Shown: positions 26,719 through 34,119 of the stretch, piece after piece | Layout of the letters: each line of letters opens with the position of its first letter | Position numbering within the stretch: the first letter of the stretch is position 1 | IMG/VR virus record: IMGVR_UViG_3300029309_000040 | Span: 1-58,273 of that record | Reading direction: 5' to 3' (one strand) | From: a virus | DNA: 58,273 nt | Translations under genes and position numbers: made by a program | Notes under the pieces: generated by a model | Told to the model about the DNA's origin: nothing | Database searches by the model: none | The model's input: the letters and a program-made list of their open reading frames with translations, nothing else

Positions 26719-28561
26719 CTATTGGTAATTTAGATAAAAAATCATCATTCCGAGACAAAGCATGGGATAATTTGTCAATAGCAATTTCTTGTTGCTCCCC
26801 GCCAGTAAAGACTTTTGGTGGCATCAACGTCTTCTGTTTCCCCCACTCGATAAATCCTGTGTGGCTCGTATTCATTATCATTTTGAACGGTTCATCTAAA
26901 GGAGAGGGGCTACCCCCCGTCTCAGTTTCGCGAACCTTGCGGATGTGAACCTCTGTCATGCTCCTAGTGTGCGGATCGGGGGCCTGTACCTTTCGGTGTA
27001 TGGTAAGGAAGCAGTCGGCTCTGTTCACGAACTTACCCCCACCCTCAGTGTCCTCAGCAAATGGGGCGATAGGCAATCCATCATCCCCCTTCCTGCGTTG
27101 TGCTTCCGTTACAGCATGCATGTTCAACCATACAGCTACGTTGTGCTTCTTACTGAACGTTAAGAAGGCCGTAGCAGCCTCGTAGTGGTACTCGTGGGTG
27201 CTCTGCATTTCAGACTTCCGCATGTCTAGTCGAAGACTGTTGTAGGGGTCTACAAAGACTGCGTCTACATCGTGGTAGAAGTGTGTCTTTTCCATAAACA
27301 ACAGCATCTCCATGTAAGAGTAAACATGGCTAGTGCTGACGATGTAGAAGTGTTCGTTGACCCAATCGTAGCTGCACTTGCGCTCGTGATATGTCATGGC
27401 TGCTACTTTCTTATCGCAGACCATCTGCATCAACGACATTTTAATACTGCTGGTTCTGTTCTCAGCGGAGTATATCATCCACTTCCAACCGTGGCGCACA
27501 GTACAGTTTACGATGAGGTACAAGGCCGCCGTGGTCTTACCCACGTTGCTGTGACCGTTCATAATCAAGAACTCTTTCTTGTACCTGAACAACTTGTCTA
27601 ACTCTTCACTGCCTGTATCCAACCCTTGCTCGATCCTGCCCTGGGCATAGTCTTCAATCCATTGGAAGTCATCGTCAGGGTCGACGAGGAAACTCAGGTC
27701 CCCGTCTTCAATACGCATGTGCCTCTCGGCCTCCTCTTCTTGCTGTACTATGTCACGTATGGGTCGGGTCTTGCCATGCTCGATACCCTCTCGGATAGCG
27801 GTGATGGCAGAGTCCATACTGTCTATGTCTCGCTTCGATATCTCCCGAGAGAGGACGCGCACGACCTCCTCCTCCTCCATCTTACCGACAGCGATATAAC
27901 CACCACACAAGGTGGCAGCCTTAATAAGTACGTTGTGCTTCTCCCCTTCTTCTGCTCTGCGCACCATACGCGCAGCGATGTTGAGTTTGTCGTAGTCTGT
28001 GTGCTGAGGAGTGGCCTCCTGTATGGCAGCCTCAAACTTCTCCTCCGTGACAAACTTCCCGAACTTCTGACATGTCGTTTTAATTACTATGTCTGGGTCG
28101 TAAGACTCGAAGCACGCACGGCTTAGATTGATGCCGCTCTCATCGAGCTCCAACCCATACCGACTGTCGAAGTATCGGACGAGGGCGCGAAAGTGATCTC
28201 TGTGTCTTTCAGGGTGACTAATCTTTACCAGTGCCTTGACCCCATTCCCTGATGGGGAAACCCAGCAACTGTATATGTACTCGTCACGGCTTAAAAATTT
28301 CTTTACCGAGTCGACATCTACTTTATCGAAGTCGAGAACGATATAACCGCTGTGCTCTTTAATTCCAGAGTCGACGCGAGATGAAAACTCCCCACTGAAT
28401 AGTACAGCGGGGAGCTTCATTTTCTTCTCCTTGTCGCCTGATCTTACCTGCTCAACTGTGGTACGAGAGGCCCCTATCTTGATCCGTTGTAGTGCTTGTG
28501 GCACTGTGATCTTTACTGGGTTCCCCTTCTCGTATATGCTTGTGAAGATTGTAGCCTTCAT
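26660..28561 (-). CDS. Primase-helicase fusion (BT4734-like primase domain + RecA-type helicase)
   Basis: 633 aa. Residues 1-150 match BT4734-like/VirE N-terminal primase domains of Bacteroidota: LPAVLFSGEF, HSGYIVLDFD and WVSPSGNGVKALVKI with conserved Asp and Gly-Asn-Gly. A helical linker follows. The ATPase has Walker A GHSNVGKT (336-343) and Walker B AVFVDPYNSL (about 434-443), plus WLNMHAVTE as the likely sensor strand. The tail is acidic. It should prime and unwind DNA at the fork, loading host polymerase. The start codon lies 110 bp inside the preceding gene, but the N-terminal domain needs it. Confidence 0.85.
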   Translation of the reverse strand: MKATIFTSIYEKGNPVKITVPQALQRIKIGASRTTVEQVRSGDKEKKMKLPAVLFSGEFSSRVDSGIKEHSGYIVLDFDKVDVDSVKKFLSRDEYIYSCWVSPSGNGVKALVKISHPERHRDHFRALVRYFDSRYGLELDESGINLSRACFESYDPDIVIKTTCQKFGKFVTEEKFEAAIQEATPQHTDYDKLNIAARMVRRAEEGEKHNVLIKAATLCGGYIAVGKMEEEEVVRVLSREISKRDIDSMDSAITAIREGIEHGKTRPIRDIVQQEEEAERHMRIEDGDLSFLVDPDDDFQWIEDYAQGRIEQGLDTGSEELDKLFRYKKEFLIMNGHSNVGKTTAALYLIVNCTVRHGWKWMIYSAENRTSSIKMSLMQMVCDKKVAAMTYHERKCSYDWVNEHFYIVSTSHVYSYMEMLLFMEKTHFYHDVDAVFVDPYNSLRLDMRKSEMQSTHEYHYEAATAFLTFSKKHNVAVWLNMHAVTEAQRRKGDDGLPIAPFAEDTEGGGKFVNRADCFLTIHRKVQAPDPHTRSMTEVHIRKVRETETGGSPSPLDEPFKMIMNTSHTGFIEWGKQKTLMPPKVFTGGEQQEIAIDKLSHALSRNDDFLSKLPIDEEAQSWDEAESEEEPWEV

Positions 28562-28811
28562 CTCTAGCGATCATAAGCAGGATGAAGTACCCTGCCAAGT
28601 CGAGTAGGGTGTCCTCCGTTCGAGCATCCAAGCCAACGTTTTTGATGCGCTTGAGCTTGTCGTCGATGCGGATTCGTATCCCATACTCGGCATTGGCAGA
28701 AGAAAAGATGTTCAGAGGGGACAGCGCACTGTCACCGTAAGCATCATTCTTGGCTAGTAGCAGGTCTCGAACCTTGGCTGTGGCCGCTACTATCTGGTCC
28801 TTTCTTGTCAT
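28452..28811 (-). CDS. Nmad1/MazG-like nucleotide-related small protein
   Basis: 119 aa. The pattern LLLAKNDAYGDSALSPLNIF, with GIRIRIDDKLKRIKN and DTLLDLAGYFILLMIA, resembles the Nmad1/DUF1599 family, helical proteins found near nucleotide and DNA-modification genes in phages. The predicted fold is all-alpha like MazG pyrophosphohydrolases. The 3' 110 bp overlap the primase-helicase gene in another frame, and the last 30 residues look disordered (SKDHSATSTTTDQD). Substrate unknown. Confidence 0.6.
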   Translation of the reverse strand: MTRKDQIVAATAKVRDLLLAKNDAYGDSALSPLNIFSSANAEYGIRIRIDDKLKRIKNVGLDARTEDTLLDLAGYFILLMIARDEGYNLHKHIREGEPSKDHSATSTTTDQDRGLSYHS

Positions 28812-29067
28812 CCGTAGGTTGATTTTCTCTACCCAACACTGTGACGTCGAGAACTTCTGTGATGTTGACAGGCTTCTCTTTCACCTTCCTGTTGCCATAG
28901 TACTCTCGCCGTAGCCGCTGCATGGTAGTTTTATCATACAGCATGATGTCTATGGGGTCCAGGTATCGCGTGATTACCCACGCTTCGGTCGTCACTTCTC
29001 GCTTGCTACGGGTGTAGGTCAGCGTGACGGTCAGGTAGTAAATCGGATCTTTAGAACGGTAGGTCAC
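28744..29067 (-). CDS. Small early protein (unknown), GTG start
   Basis: 107 aa from a GTG that overlaps the previous gene by 17 bp. The first 65 residues look like a small beta/alpha domain (YYLTVTLTYTRSKREVTTEAW), and the rest is disordered and polar (ENQPTDDKKGPDSSGHSQG). The 3' end overlaps the next gene by 68 bp. No family is recognised. Confidence 0.5.
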   Translation of the reverse strand: MTYRSKDPIYYLTVTLTYTRSKREVTTEAWVITRYLDPIDIMLYDKTTMQRLRREYYGNRKVKEKPVNITEVLDVTVLGRENQPTDDKKGPDSSGHSQGSRPATSQE

Positions 29068-29347
29068 TGCTTACGTTCGCAGCGGCCTTCTTCTCCCGCG
29101 CTTCCTTGGCCCCTTCACTGTTGGGGTCGTAGACGCGGCAACAAGCTTTACCGCTGCGGCTCATGAACATCGTGAGGTATACGTTGCCTCCACCGCGCTC
29201 ACTCTTCTGTGTGAGATACTTGTCTAGCATCTCCTGCAACTCATGGTCTTTGAGCTTGAGCCTCCAACTCAAAAGCTCATTGTTGTCATTGAATTGGGGG
29301 TCGTCGGCCCAGCCGACCAGCACACTATCGGGCTTTCTATCAGTCAT
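29051..29347 (-). CDS. SSB-like protein with acidic-hydrophobic C-terminal tip
   Basis: 98 aa. A beta-rich core (VLVGWADDP..., LLSWRLKLK, GNVYLTMFMSRSG, ACCRVYDPNSEG) is followed by a flexible Lys/Ala linker and the end SSDLPF. The DLPF terminus copies the DDIPF tip by which bacterial SSB recruits repair and replication proteins. A single-stranded DNA-binding role fits its place between the exonuclease/annealing genes and the primase-helicase. The OB fold is inferred. It is the first gene after a TTG-N20-TACATTCG promoter. Confidence 0.58.
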   Translation of the reverse strand: MTDRKPDSVLVGWADDPQFNDNNELLSWRLKLKDHELQEMLDKYLTQKSERGGGNVYLTMFMSRSGKACCRVYDPNSEGAKEAREKKAAANVSSDLPF

Positions 29348-29377
29348 TTTCTGTGTGTTAAAGAATGTGTATGAGGA

Positions 29378-29408
29378 CGAATGTAAGCAAAGCTATTATA
29401 TACAACAA
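29378..29408 (-). promoter_or_regulatory. Early promoter TTG-N20-TACATTCG
   Basis: On the minus strand TTG (29406-29408), exactly 20 nt, then TACATTCG (29378-29385), one mismatch from TAnnTTTG. It lies in the 62-bp gap upstream of the SSB-like gene and would boost the replication genes downstream. Confidence 0.6.
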
Positions 29409-29409
29409 G

Positions 29410-30174
29410 TCAGACTTCGAATTTTGCATAGCCTTCTAATTCTGATTCAGGTGTCTGTAACCATTGCTGGATGTTATCCACTGCCTCGTTGAACTTCATC
29501 TCCCCTGCAAACAGGGTCTTGTCCGTGCATTTTACTAGCCCAGGGTAGTAGGGGTCTGTCTTCTCCTGTACTAACCAGTAGAAGTCAGACTTGCCCGTGA
29601 CCAACGTATATATGTACGCTTGGATGTCGTAGCAAAACGAGTTGACATCGTATCGGAACTTGTCCATGGATCGTGTCGACTTACTGTCCACTACATAGTC
29701 TGGGTGTAAGTAGTCGATGAACCCTTTGAGGGGGATGTCATCTACGTCAGTGTTGAACTCCACTTGTGGTTGCCCCTCGGTAAGTACAAAGTCTAGCAAC
29801 CCCTCGTCGTCAAGGCGAGTAATCATATCCTCGGCCCTCTGCCAATCGTCGCTGCTGACGATGGTGCGTCCTGACTCTGAAGCTGCGTTTTGAAAAGTTT
29901 TGACTCGGTCCTTATACTCCTTTGTGAGCTTCACATTCTTGGCCTGAATACCCTTGCTCAGTTCTTCTTCGTCCATCACGATGTATTGATCGGGGGCGAG
30001 GTTGGGGGTCAAGAGCAGACAGTCGTATAGGGAGCCGAAGCGCAATGCTTCGGACTCCTTGAACAACTCACCACGCATGTACTTCTCGAACTGTCGCATA
30101 TCCCCAAGGGCATACTTCAGTGACGAATAAGACAGGTGCGGCTTCCCGTACCGTTCTTGTAGTTGGTCTCTCAT
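29410..30174 (-). CDS. RecE-like exonuclease (PD-(D/E)XK, DUF3799 type)
   Basis: 254 aa. LSYSSLK near the start and RFGSLYDCLLLTP (about 45-57) are typical N-terminal motifs of RecE/Exo VIII-like phage exonucleases. The catalytic core is KGFIDYL (D154), DYVVDSKST (D163, K165) and YDIQAYIYTLV (Q185). It resects double-stranded ends to expose single strands for the annealing protein. It overlaps that gene's stop by 4 bp, so the two form a classic recombination pair. Confidence 0.8.
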   Translation of the reverse strand: MRDQLQERYGKPHLSYSSLKYALGDMRQFEKYMRGELFKESEALRFGSLYDCLLLTPNLAPDQYIVMDEEELSKGIQAKNVKLTKEYKDRVKTFQNAASESGRTIVSSDDWQRAEDMITRLDDEGLLDFVLTEGQPQVEFNTDVDDIPLKGFIDYLHPDYVVDSKSTRSMDKFRYDVNSFCYDIQAYIYTLVTGKSDFYWLVQEKTDPYYPGLVKCTDKTLFAGEMKFNEAVDNIQQWLQTPESELEGYAKFEV

Positions 30175-30755
30175 CTTACAAACTTGAATAGCCCAGCAAG
30201 CTGTTGCTCGGTGAGTTGCCCCCCGTACTTACTCTCAATTAAATCGTATGCCTTGCGCTTGTCCTTGGACCCTTTGACGTAGTTCACTGCCTTGTCCATG
30301 ATGTCTTCGACAGGGGCCTCCTCTTTCTTAGGAGCTGCCTTTTTCGCAGGGGCTTTCTTAGCAGGGGCCTTCTTCTTTGCAGGGGTGGGCTTCTCTTCCT
30401 GTTGCTCGATAGCCGTCTCGACCTCGTTGGCAGAAGCGATGCTGGTATCGATACCGATGCCTAAGCATGCAAGAGCGCGGCCCCAGGCAGAGGTCTCACA
30501 GTTCTCCACATAGGAGGTCTTGTTAATGTTGGAGGCGGAGCGAACCTCCATGGCGTGGCCCACGGCCCTTGTCCTCCCCTGATCGTCCACAATGCATGCG
30601 CGGCACATAGCATGCTCTGCATCCAACTCCGTGAATTCCGAGAGGATGCTCCAATTCTCGTACTTCTTCTCCTGACGGAAGAACTTGATGCGTTCGTTGA
30701 CTTCAACGTACTGCTTGCCACGGATGTTCGTGGTCTTGAATTTGTAGTTACTCAT
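30171..30755 (-). CDS. ERF/Rad52-like single-strand annealing protein
   Basis: 194 aa. The conserved block NKTSYVENCETSAWGRAL (78-95), followed by CLGIGID, is the signature of phage annealing recombinases of the ERF/Rad52-like group. After residue 118 comes a Lys/Ala/Pro tail (KKAPAKKAPAKKAAPKK), probably DNA-binding, and then a C-terminal helical domain of about 45 residues (VNYVKGSKDKRKAYDLIE...). It anneals single strands exposed by the adjacent exonuclease, supporting recombination-dependent replication and genome concatemers. Confidence 0.75.
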   Translation of the reverse strand: MSNYKFKTTNIRGKQYVEVNERIKFFRQEKKYENWSILSEFTELDAEHAMCRACIVDDQGRTRAVGHAMEVRSASNINKTSYVENCETSAWGRALACLGIGIDTSIASANEVETAIEQQEEKPTPAKKKAPAKKAPAKKAAPKKEEAPVEDIMDKAVNYVKGSKDKRKAYDLIESKYGGQLTEQQLAGLFKFVR

Positions 30756-30766
30756 GTGAATTGTAG

Positions 30767-31369
30767 TTAGAATCCGTGTTTCACTGCCCTCGATTTTAGA
30801 TTGTTGAAGGCTTCGATCAAAGGTTGGTTGTTCTCATGGTATCGCCCGACGAGCCGCTCCCCAGTCCAAATCGTGATGAACTCATCGAGCAGTTCTTGGG
30901 CCAACTTCCCTCGCTGCAGTTGTTTCTCAGTGCCATAGACTGGGACTCTAGACATATCGTGCTTCCCTGATATATCGCTAAGCCTGTCTAAACAAGCTTG
31001 GAATAGAGCAGAGAACTTCAAGTCAGTCTCACGTAGCATGTTGCACTTCTTGATGCTGTTTAGTATCGTAGCGTGATCCCTCCCTATACTTTTAGCCGTT
31101 TGTGTCAGAGTAGATTCTGGGTCTAAGCTGTGGCATAACATACTGTAGGTGTGTCGGGCGTATACCACACACCGCTTTCTAGACCTCCCCAATATCTCTG
31201 TCCCTTCTATGTTAAAGACGTCTGTAACAACGCTCATCACATCGTGACGTATTTTTTCAGAGGATATCGCATTCAAATGCACTTTGGTGGCTACAGCGGT
31301 CAACTGCTGCTGCTCTTTTTTAAGTCGCTCTGCTACAACCTTAAACTTCTTCCTTTGTGATGTACTCAT
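30767..31369 (-). CDS. Solo DnaA domain IV (replication-initiator DNA-binding) protein
   Basis: 200 aa. Residues about 36-130 align by eye to DnaA domain IV: SSEKIRHDVMSVVTDVFNI, ILGRSRKRCVVYARHTYSML, then TQTAKSIGRDHATILNSIKK. The last carries the GRDHATI signature that reads DnaA boxes (GRDHTTV in E. coli). There is no AAA+ ATPase domain; a basic coil precedes and an unassigned helical region of about 65 residues follows. It may mark the phage origin and recruit the host replisome, or compete with host DnaA. Three near-consensus DnaA boxes lie in the noncoding region at 37.1-37.5 kb. Confidence 0.82.
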   Translation of the reverse strand: MSTSQRKKFKVVAERLKKEQQQLTAVATKVHLNAISSEKIRHDVMSVVTDVFNIEGTEILGRSRKRCVVYARHTYSMLCHSLDPESTLTQTAKSIGRDHATILNSIKKCNMLRETDLKFSALFQACLDRLSDISGKHDMSRVPVYGTEKQLQRGKLAQELLDEFITIWTGERLVGRYHENNQPLIEAFNNLKSRAVKHGF

Positions 31370-31748
31370 GGTGTGTTGGTATTATGATTAGCCTACCGAA
31401 TGTGGCAATCAATTTGTGTTTGGTGTTGTCGATGTCTTCTCTCTTGTTGTCGAACCAATGCGCCCTGCGCTTTGGATTGTAGTGACAGAAGCTCTTGACA
31501 TCGGGGATGTAGTGCTGGCCTCGTGGCTCGACCACTAGGCGGTCGCACTCGACCCACGCACATACAGTTTTGTTTTCCCCCTGGAGAATCTTCTCCGCCG
31601 TACCACGTTGGTTGCGTAAGGTGGCGTTGTGCATCTCCAAGATGACGTCCTCGGGGTCGTAGTACTCTGGGTCTGTGTCGCCTAAGCGCACCTGCCAACG
31701 TTGATAGTTCGGGCCTCGGCCCAAGTGGAATCTCACTCTAGTCTTCAT
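31341..31748 (-). CDS. Early protein (unknown)
   Basis: 135 aa from the ATG at 31748, preferred because upstream codons would run through the next gene. It begins MKTRVRFHLGRGPNYQRWQV and has AEKILQGENKTVCAWVECD and WFDNKRED. The 3' end overlaps the DnaA-like gene by 29 bp. I recall similar proteins in marine phage early regions but no function. No catalytic motif. Confidence 0.6.
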   Translation of the reverse strand: MKTRVRFHLGRGPNYQRWQVRLGDTDPEYYDPEDVILEMHNATLRNQRGTAEKILQGENKTVCAWVECDRLVVEPRGQHYIPDVKSFCHYNPKRRAHWFDNKREDIDNTKHKLIATFGRLIIIPTHHEYITKEEV

Positions 31749-31926
31749 GGTTGTGTAGTTCAAGGACTTTGTTGATAGTGACAGTACCGAACTGGGTCTG
31801 CCTCTGTATGCGCTTCTTGTGGTTGACGGCATCGGTCATGTCAGAGCAGGGGATCCACCCTGAAGACATCCCCTCCCCGTCTTTACCTGAGAGGTACGCC
31901 ACTACATATTTAACTCTGTTGTTCAT
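31738..31926 (-). CDS. Small early protein (unknown)
   Basis: 62 aa with a short alpha/beta pattern (VKYVVAYLSG..., TVTINKVLELHN). It overlaps the next gene by 11 bp and the previous one by 17 bp. No family recognised. Confidence 0.55.
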   Translation of the reverse strand: MNNRVKYVVAYLSGKDGEGMSSGWIPCSDMTDAVNHKKRIQRQTQFGTVTINKVLELHNHED

Positions 31927-32206
31927 TGTACTTTTTTACTTTCTGGTTGTATTCTGAGACGTGTTGTTCTAGTGACGCTCGTAGCTCTTCGTTCTCTGGT
32001 TCATCGAGTAGTTCGTTGCTTAGCTTCAAGATGTCCGCATACAATTCTTTGAGTTTCTCTTCTGTCACTTCCTGTTTCTTTTTTTGACGGGCCTCATACC
32101 GCCTACCCGCTCGGTTGTTGGGGTTGACAAGTATTTGTGGGTTGTGCATCGCTATCGCCTTCATAGCGTTCTTGTTTGGCATGTGCTTTTTAGTGCTTCT
32201 TTTCAT
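31910..32206 (-). CDS. Small basic/helical early protein (unknown)
   Basis: 98 aa. The first 45 residues are basic (MKRSTKKHMPNKNAMKA..., RRYEARQKKKQE). The rest is a charged amphipathic helix (EKLKELYADILKLSNELLDE) that looks like a coiled coil. Possibly nucleic-acid binding. Overlaps on both sides. Confidence 0.55.
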   Translation of the reverse strand: MKRSTKKHMPNKNAMKAIAMHNPQILVNPNNRAGRRYEARQKKKQEVTEEKLKELYADILKLSNELLDEPENEELRASLEQHVSEYNQKVKKYNEQQS

Positions 32207-32393
32207 TGTGATGTGGGTTTCGGGCGGCGATACGCTCAGGGAACATGACGTCTAGCAGCTTCCTGTATCGCTTCACATATTTATCGTGTTGGTACTGGTC
32301 GTCTACGTGCCTGTCCAGTAACTCATCTAGCAAGTCCAGCAACTTATTCAGTGCCATGGCTTGTTTGATAGTCCATTTAGTTTCAGTCTTCAT
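32190..32393 (-). CDS. Small helical early protein (unknown)
   Basis: 67 aa, almost entirely helical (IKQAMALNKLLDLLDELLD...YVKRYRKLLDVMF). Leu repeats suggest a self-associating coil. No family recognised. It starts 4 bp after the HTH regulator gene, so the two are likely co-expressed. Confidence 0.55.
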   Translation of the reverse strand: MKTETKWTIKQAMALNKLLDLLDELLDRHVDDQYQHDKYVKRYRKLLDVMFPERIAARNPHHNEKKH

Positions 32394-32396
32394 CGT

Positions 32397-32828
32397 TCAT
32401 GTTGTTTCTCTGTACCACGTCTTGCCATTTCTTTCAAGCAAAGCGTCTAACTCTTTTAGTTTGCATTCTCCAACACCACGGAATCGCCCCATTTCTTTTC
32501 GGGTCAGCGAAGAGATAAACTCGAGAGTCATCTCGCCGTCACGAATGATTCGTTGTAACGAAGAAGAGAGAGAGCGAAACTCTTTCGGCCATGAGTACAC
32601 CTCAGACCCAACGATAATCCTCGACGGTCTGGGTATTGATGGTTTTGAATTTATCGGTTTGATTGGAGACCCTTTCAAAAACTCTGATAAGGTCTCTTCT
32701 GTAATGCGATAGGTTCTACTCCCTGGTAATTTGATGGCGGGGAGGTCGCCGCGCCGTATCATGTTTCGAATTGTTGCGTCTGATACTCGCAGTGTCTGGG
32801 CTACTTCTTTTGGCTTGTATAGTCTCAT
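32397..32828 (-). CDS. Excisionase-type HTH protein fused to an RpoA-CTD-like domain
   Basis: 143 aa. Residues 1-50 are a MerR/excisionase-family helix-turn-helix (YKPKEVAQTLRVSDATIRNM, then RRGDLPAIKLPGSRTYRI). After a Pro/Ser linker, residues about 85-140 read LSSSLQRIIRDGEMTLEFIS and MGRFRGVGECKLKELDALLE, which has the layout of the RNA polymerase alpha C-terminal domain (two helices, then helix-hairpin-helix with F-x-GVG-x-x-x-L-x-EL). A protein binding DNA with one end and mimicking alpha-CTD with the other could redirect host RNA polymerase. The second domain is my inference. Confidence 0.68.
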   Translation of the reverse strand: MRLYKPKEVAQTLRVSDATIRNMIRRGDLPAIKLPGSRTYRITEETLSEFLKGSPIKPINSKPSIPRPSRIIVGSEVYSWPKEFRSLSSSLQRIIRDGEMTLEFISSLTRKEMGRFRGVGECKLKELDALLERNGKTWYRETT

Positions 32829-33016
32829 CCGTTGAATGTGTTTTTGTAGGTGTCGTCGGGGCCTGTGACCAAGGTCTCCATGGGGTCGTCGTACTCCACA
32901 TCATCGAGCCGACCCTTCATTGCTTCAATGATGTCTTTCATGGTGATGTCTGATCCGTACTCTTTGTCGTGGTCAATCGACAGGGCGATAGTAAATACGG
33001 AGTTGTAGTTTTTCAT
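32825..33016 (-). CDS. Small acidic early protein (unknown)
   Basis: 63 aa, acidic (VFTIALSIDHDKEYG..., LDDVEYDDPMETLVTG). Overlaps both neighbours by 4 bp (ATGA), showing translational coupling. No family recognised. Confidence 0.55.
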   Translation of the reverse strand: MKNYNSVFTIALSIDHDKEYGSDITMKDIIEAMKGRLDDVEYDDPMETLVTGPDDTYKNTFNG

Positions 33017-33165
33017 CGGTTGTGTTTTTTGGGGTTGATGGCCTTCACCCTGCGGCGTTGGGCCTGTTGCTTTTCGTATGCCTCTCGGTCGATCTTGATT
33101 TCCACCTCCCCGCTGATGGGCTTGAGCAGTCGAGCGAAGAGTGGGTGGATGTGGTCGTCTTTCAT
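33013..33165 (-). CDS. 50-aa early protein (unknown)
   Basis: Reads MKDDHIHPLFARLLKPISG and continues with EVEIKIDREAYEKQQAQR to a basic end. It is flanked by 4-bp ATGA overlaps at both ends, which supports a real short gene in the chain. Confidence 0.55.
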   Translation of the reverse strand: MKDDHIHPLFARLLKPISGEVEIKIDREAYEKQQAQRRRVKAINPKKHNR

Positions 33166-33434
33166 TTGTTGTCGTTTGCGGCGTGGATAGCGTTCAAGTA
33201 CCTGTCATGCAAGGATTGGTATGCAGTGGACATGGCGGCCATCTTGTCCTCCACGGAGTCGAGAAAGACCCCGATGTATTCGAGGTCTGCATCGAGACCC
33301 CACCTACGGAATTTGGCGTTGTCGCTCCAGAACTCAATGAAGTCTGTCATGCGCTTCTGCGCACCCTCAATAGTGGTTTCCATAACGGGGGTGATTTTGC
33401 TCACTCTGTCCTTGTACAGTTGTTCTTTTGTCAT
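33162..33434 (-). CDS. Small helical early protein (unknown)
   Basis: 90 aa from the ATG at 33434 (MTKEQLYKDRVSK). Predicted all-helical, with TDFIEFWSDNAKFRRWGLDAD in the middle. 4-bp overlaps with both neighbours. No family recognised. Confidence 0.55.
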   Translation of the reverse strand: MTKEQLYKDRVSKITPVMETTIEGAQKRMTDFIEFWSDNAKFRRWGLDADLEYIGVFLDSVEDKMAAMSTAYQSLHDRYLNAIHAANDNK

Positions 33435-33517
33435 GTCGTGTGTGTTGCGATGATGAGTAGCAGGGTGAGCAGGAGTCCCGCCCACCCCCATGCTACGATG
33501 TCTTCAGTGTGCTTCAT
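33431..33517 (-). CDS. 28-aa single-pass membrane peptide
   Basis: Reads MKHTEDIVAWGWAGLLLTLL then LIIATHTT: one membrane helix with short polar ends. Both ends share ATGA overlaps with neighbouring genes, so the frame is held in a coupled chain and is unlikely to be chance. The role is unknown; small phage membrane peptides can block superinfection or tune host membrane enzymes. Confidence 0.55.
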   Translation of the reverse strand: MKHTEDIVAWGWAGLLLTLLLIIATHTT

Positions 33518-33804
33518 CCGTTAGGGAGGAAGGTGTCCATGATACGGTTGAAGTGGTCGAGGTAGTCAGCCTTGATGCTGTCCTCGTCTTTGTTCAAGAC
33601 TCGGAGGAACTTGCGTACCTCTTCTTCACGCGCTTGATACTCGTGGATTTGTTTCAGCAAGTTGTTGCGCTGAAGGTTCTCTTGGTCTGCCATTGTGTTT
33701 TGATTGATGTGCAATTGTACTAATTGTTTATGACTTGTGCAAGCTGTGGGTTTGTTTTTAACATTGTGTGTGTATTCGTTTCCGTCTGCTGCGTATAGTT
33801 TCAT
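33514..33804 (-). CDS. Small early protein (unknown), two possible starts
   Basis: 96 aa from 33804 (ATGA overlap with the upstream gene), or 59 aa from the internal ATG at 33693 (MADQENLQRNNLL). A full early promoter and conserved leader lie within the longer form (33700-33742), so the short form is probably the main one. The short form is helical and acidic. Confidence 0.55.
   Translation of the reverse strand: MKLYAADGNEYTHNVKNKPTACTSHKQLVQLHINQNTMADQENLQRNNLLKQIHEYQAREEEVRKFLRVLNKDEDSIKADYLDHFNRIMDTFLPNG
33700..33742 (-). promoter_or_regulatory. Early promoter TTG-N20-TACAATTG with CATCAATCAA leader
   Basis: Minus strand: TTG (33740-33742), 20 nt, TACAATTG (33712-33719), then the leader element CATCAATCAA (33700-33709), then the ATG at 33693. 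The spacer shares ACAAGTC and AACAATTA with the promoter at 35468-35511 at the same positions, so this is a duplicated promoter cassette. Confidence 0.65.
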
Positions 33805-33947
33805 CGTTCGTCGTGTTTTGTGTCAGGGTCGGGTTGCCAAGTGCAGTCTGGGCAGGGGATGAGTTTGCTTGCAGGGTCCATCTTGAACCCGTCCCATATC
33901 TCCTGCTCTCCATCGCAGGTCTCGCAGGTGTGTTCGTCTTCGTTCAT
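33801..33947 (-). CDS. 48-aa zinc-ribbon-like protein
   Basis: Starts MNEDEHTCETCDGEQEIWDG and later has IPCPDCTW. Two CxxC pairs 17-18 residues apart form a likely zinc ribbon (DnaJ-type knuckle spacing). It follows directly after a second MNED-starting small gene. Possibly a nucleic-acid- or protein-binding accessory. Confidence 0.55.
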   Translation of the reverse strand: MNEDEHTCETCDGEQEIWDGFKMDPASKLIPCPDCTWQPDPDTKHDER

Positions 33948-33948
33948 G

Positions 33949-34119
33949 TCAGTGGATTTTGTGAATTTCGATGTCATCGTAATGCAAGGACCAAAACGCC
34001 CTGCATCTCTGCGCTTCGTGTTCTGTGCTGCACAGCCCAAGTTCGAATGTCTTTCCGTTGCTCATACTATGTCTAGGTGCTACGCCTGTGACTCGGAATA
34101 AAGGTTTGTCTTCGTTCAT
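33949..34119 (-). CDS. 56-aa early protein (unknown)
   Basis: Reads MNEDKPLFRVTGVAPRHSM..., later FELGLCSTEHEAQRCRAFW. It ends one base before the zinc-ribbon gene and begins 16 bp after the methyltransferase stop. Codon use looks normal. No family recognised. Confidence 0.5.
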   Translation of the reverse strand: MNEDKPLFRVTGVAPRHSMSNGKTFELGLCSTEHEAQRCRAFWSLHYDDIEIHKIH

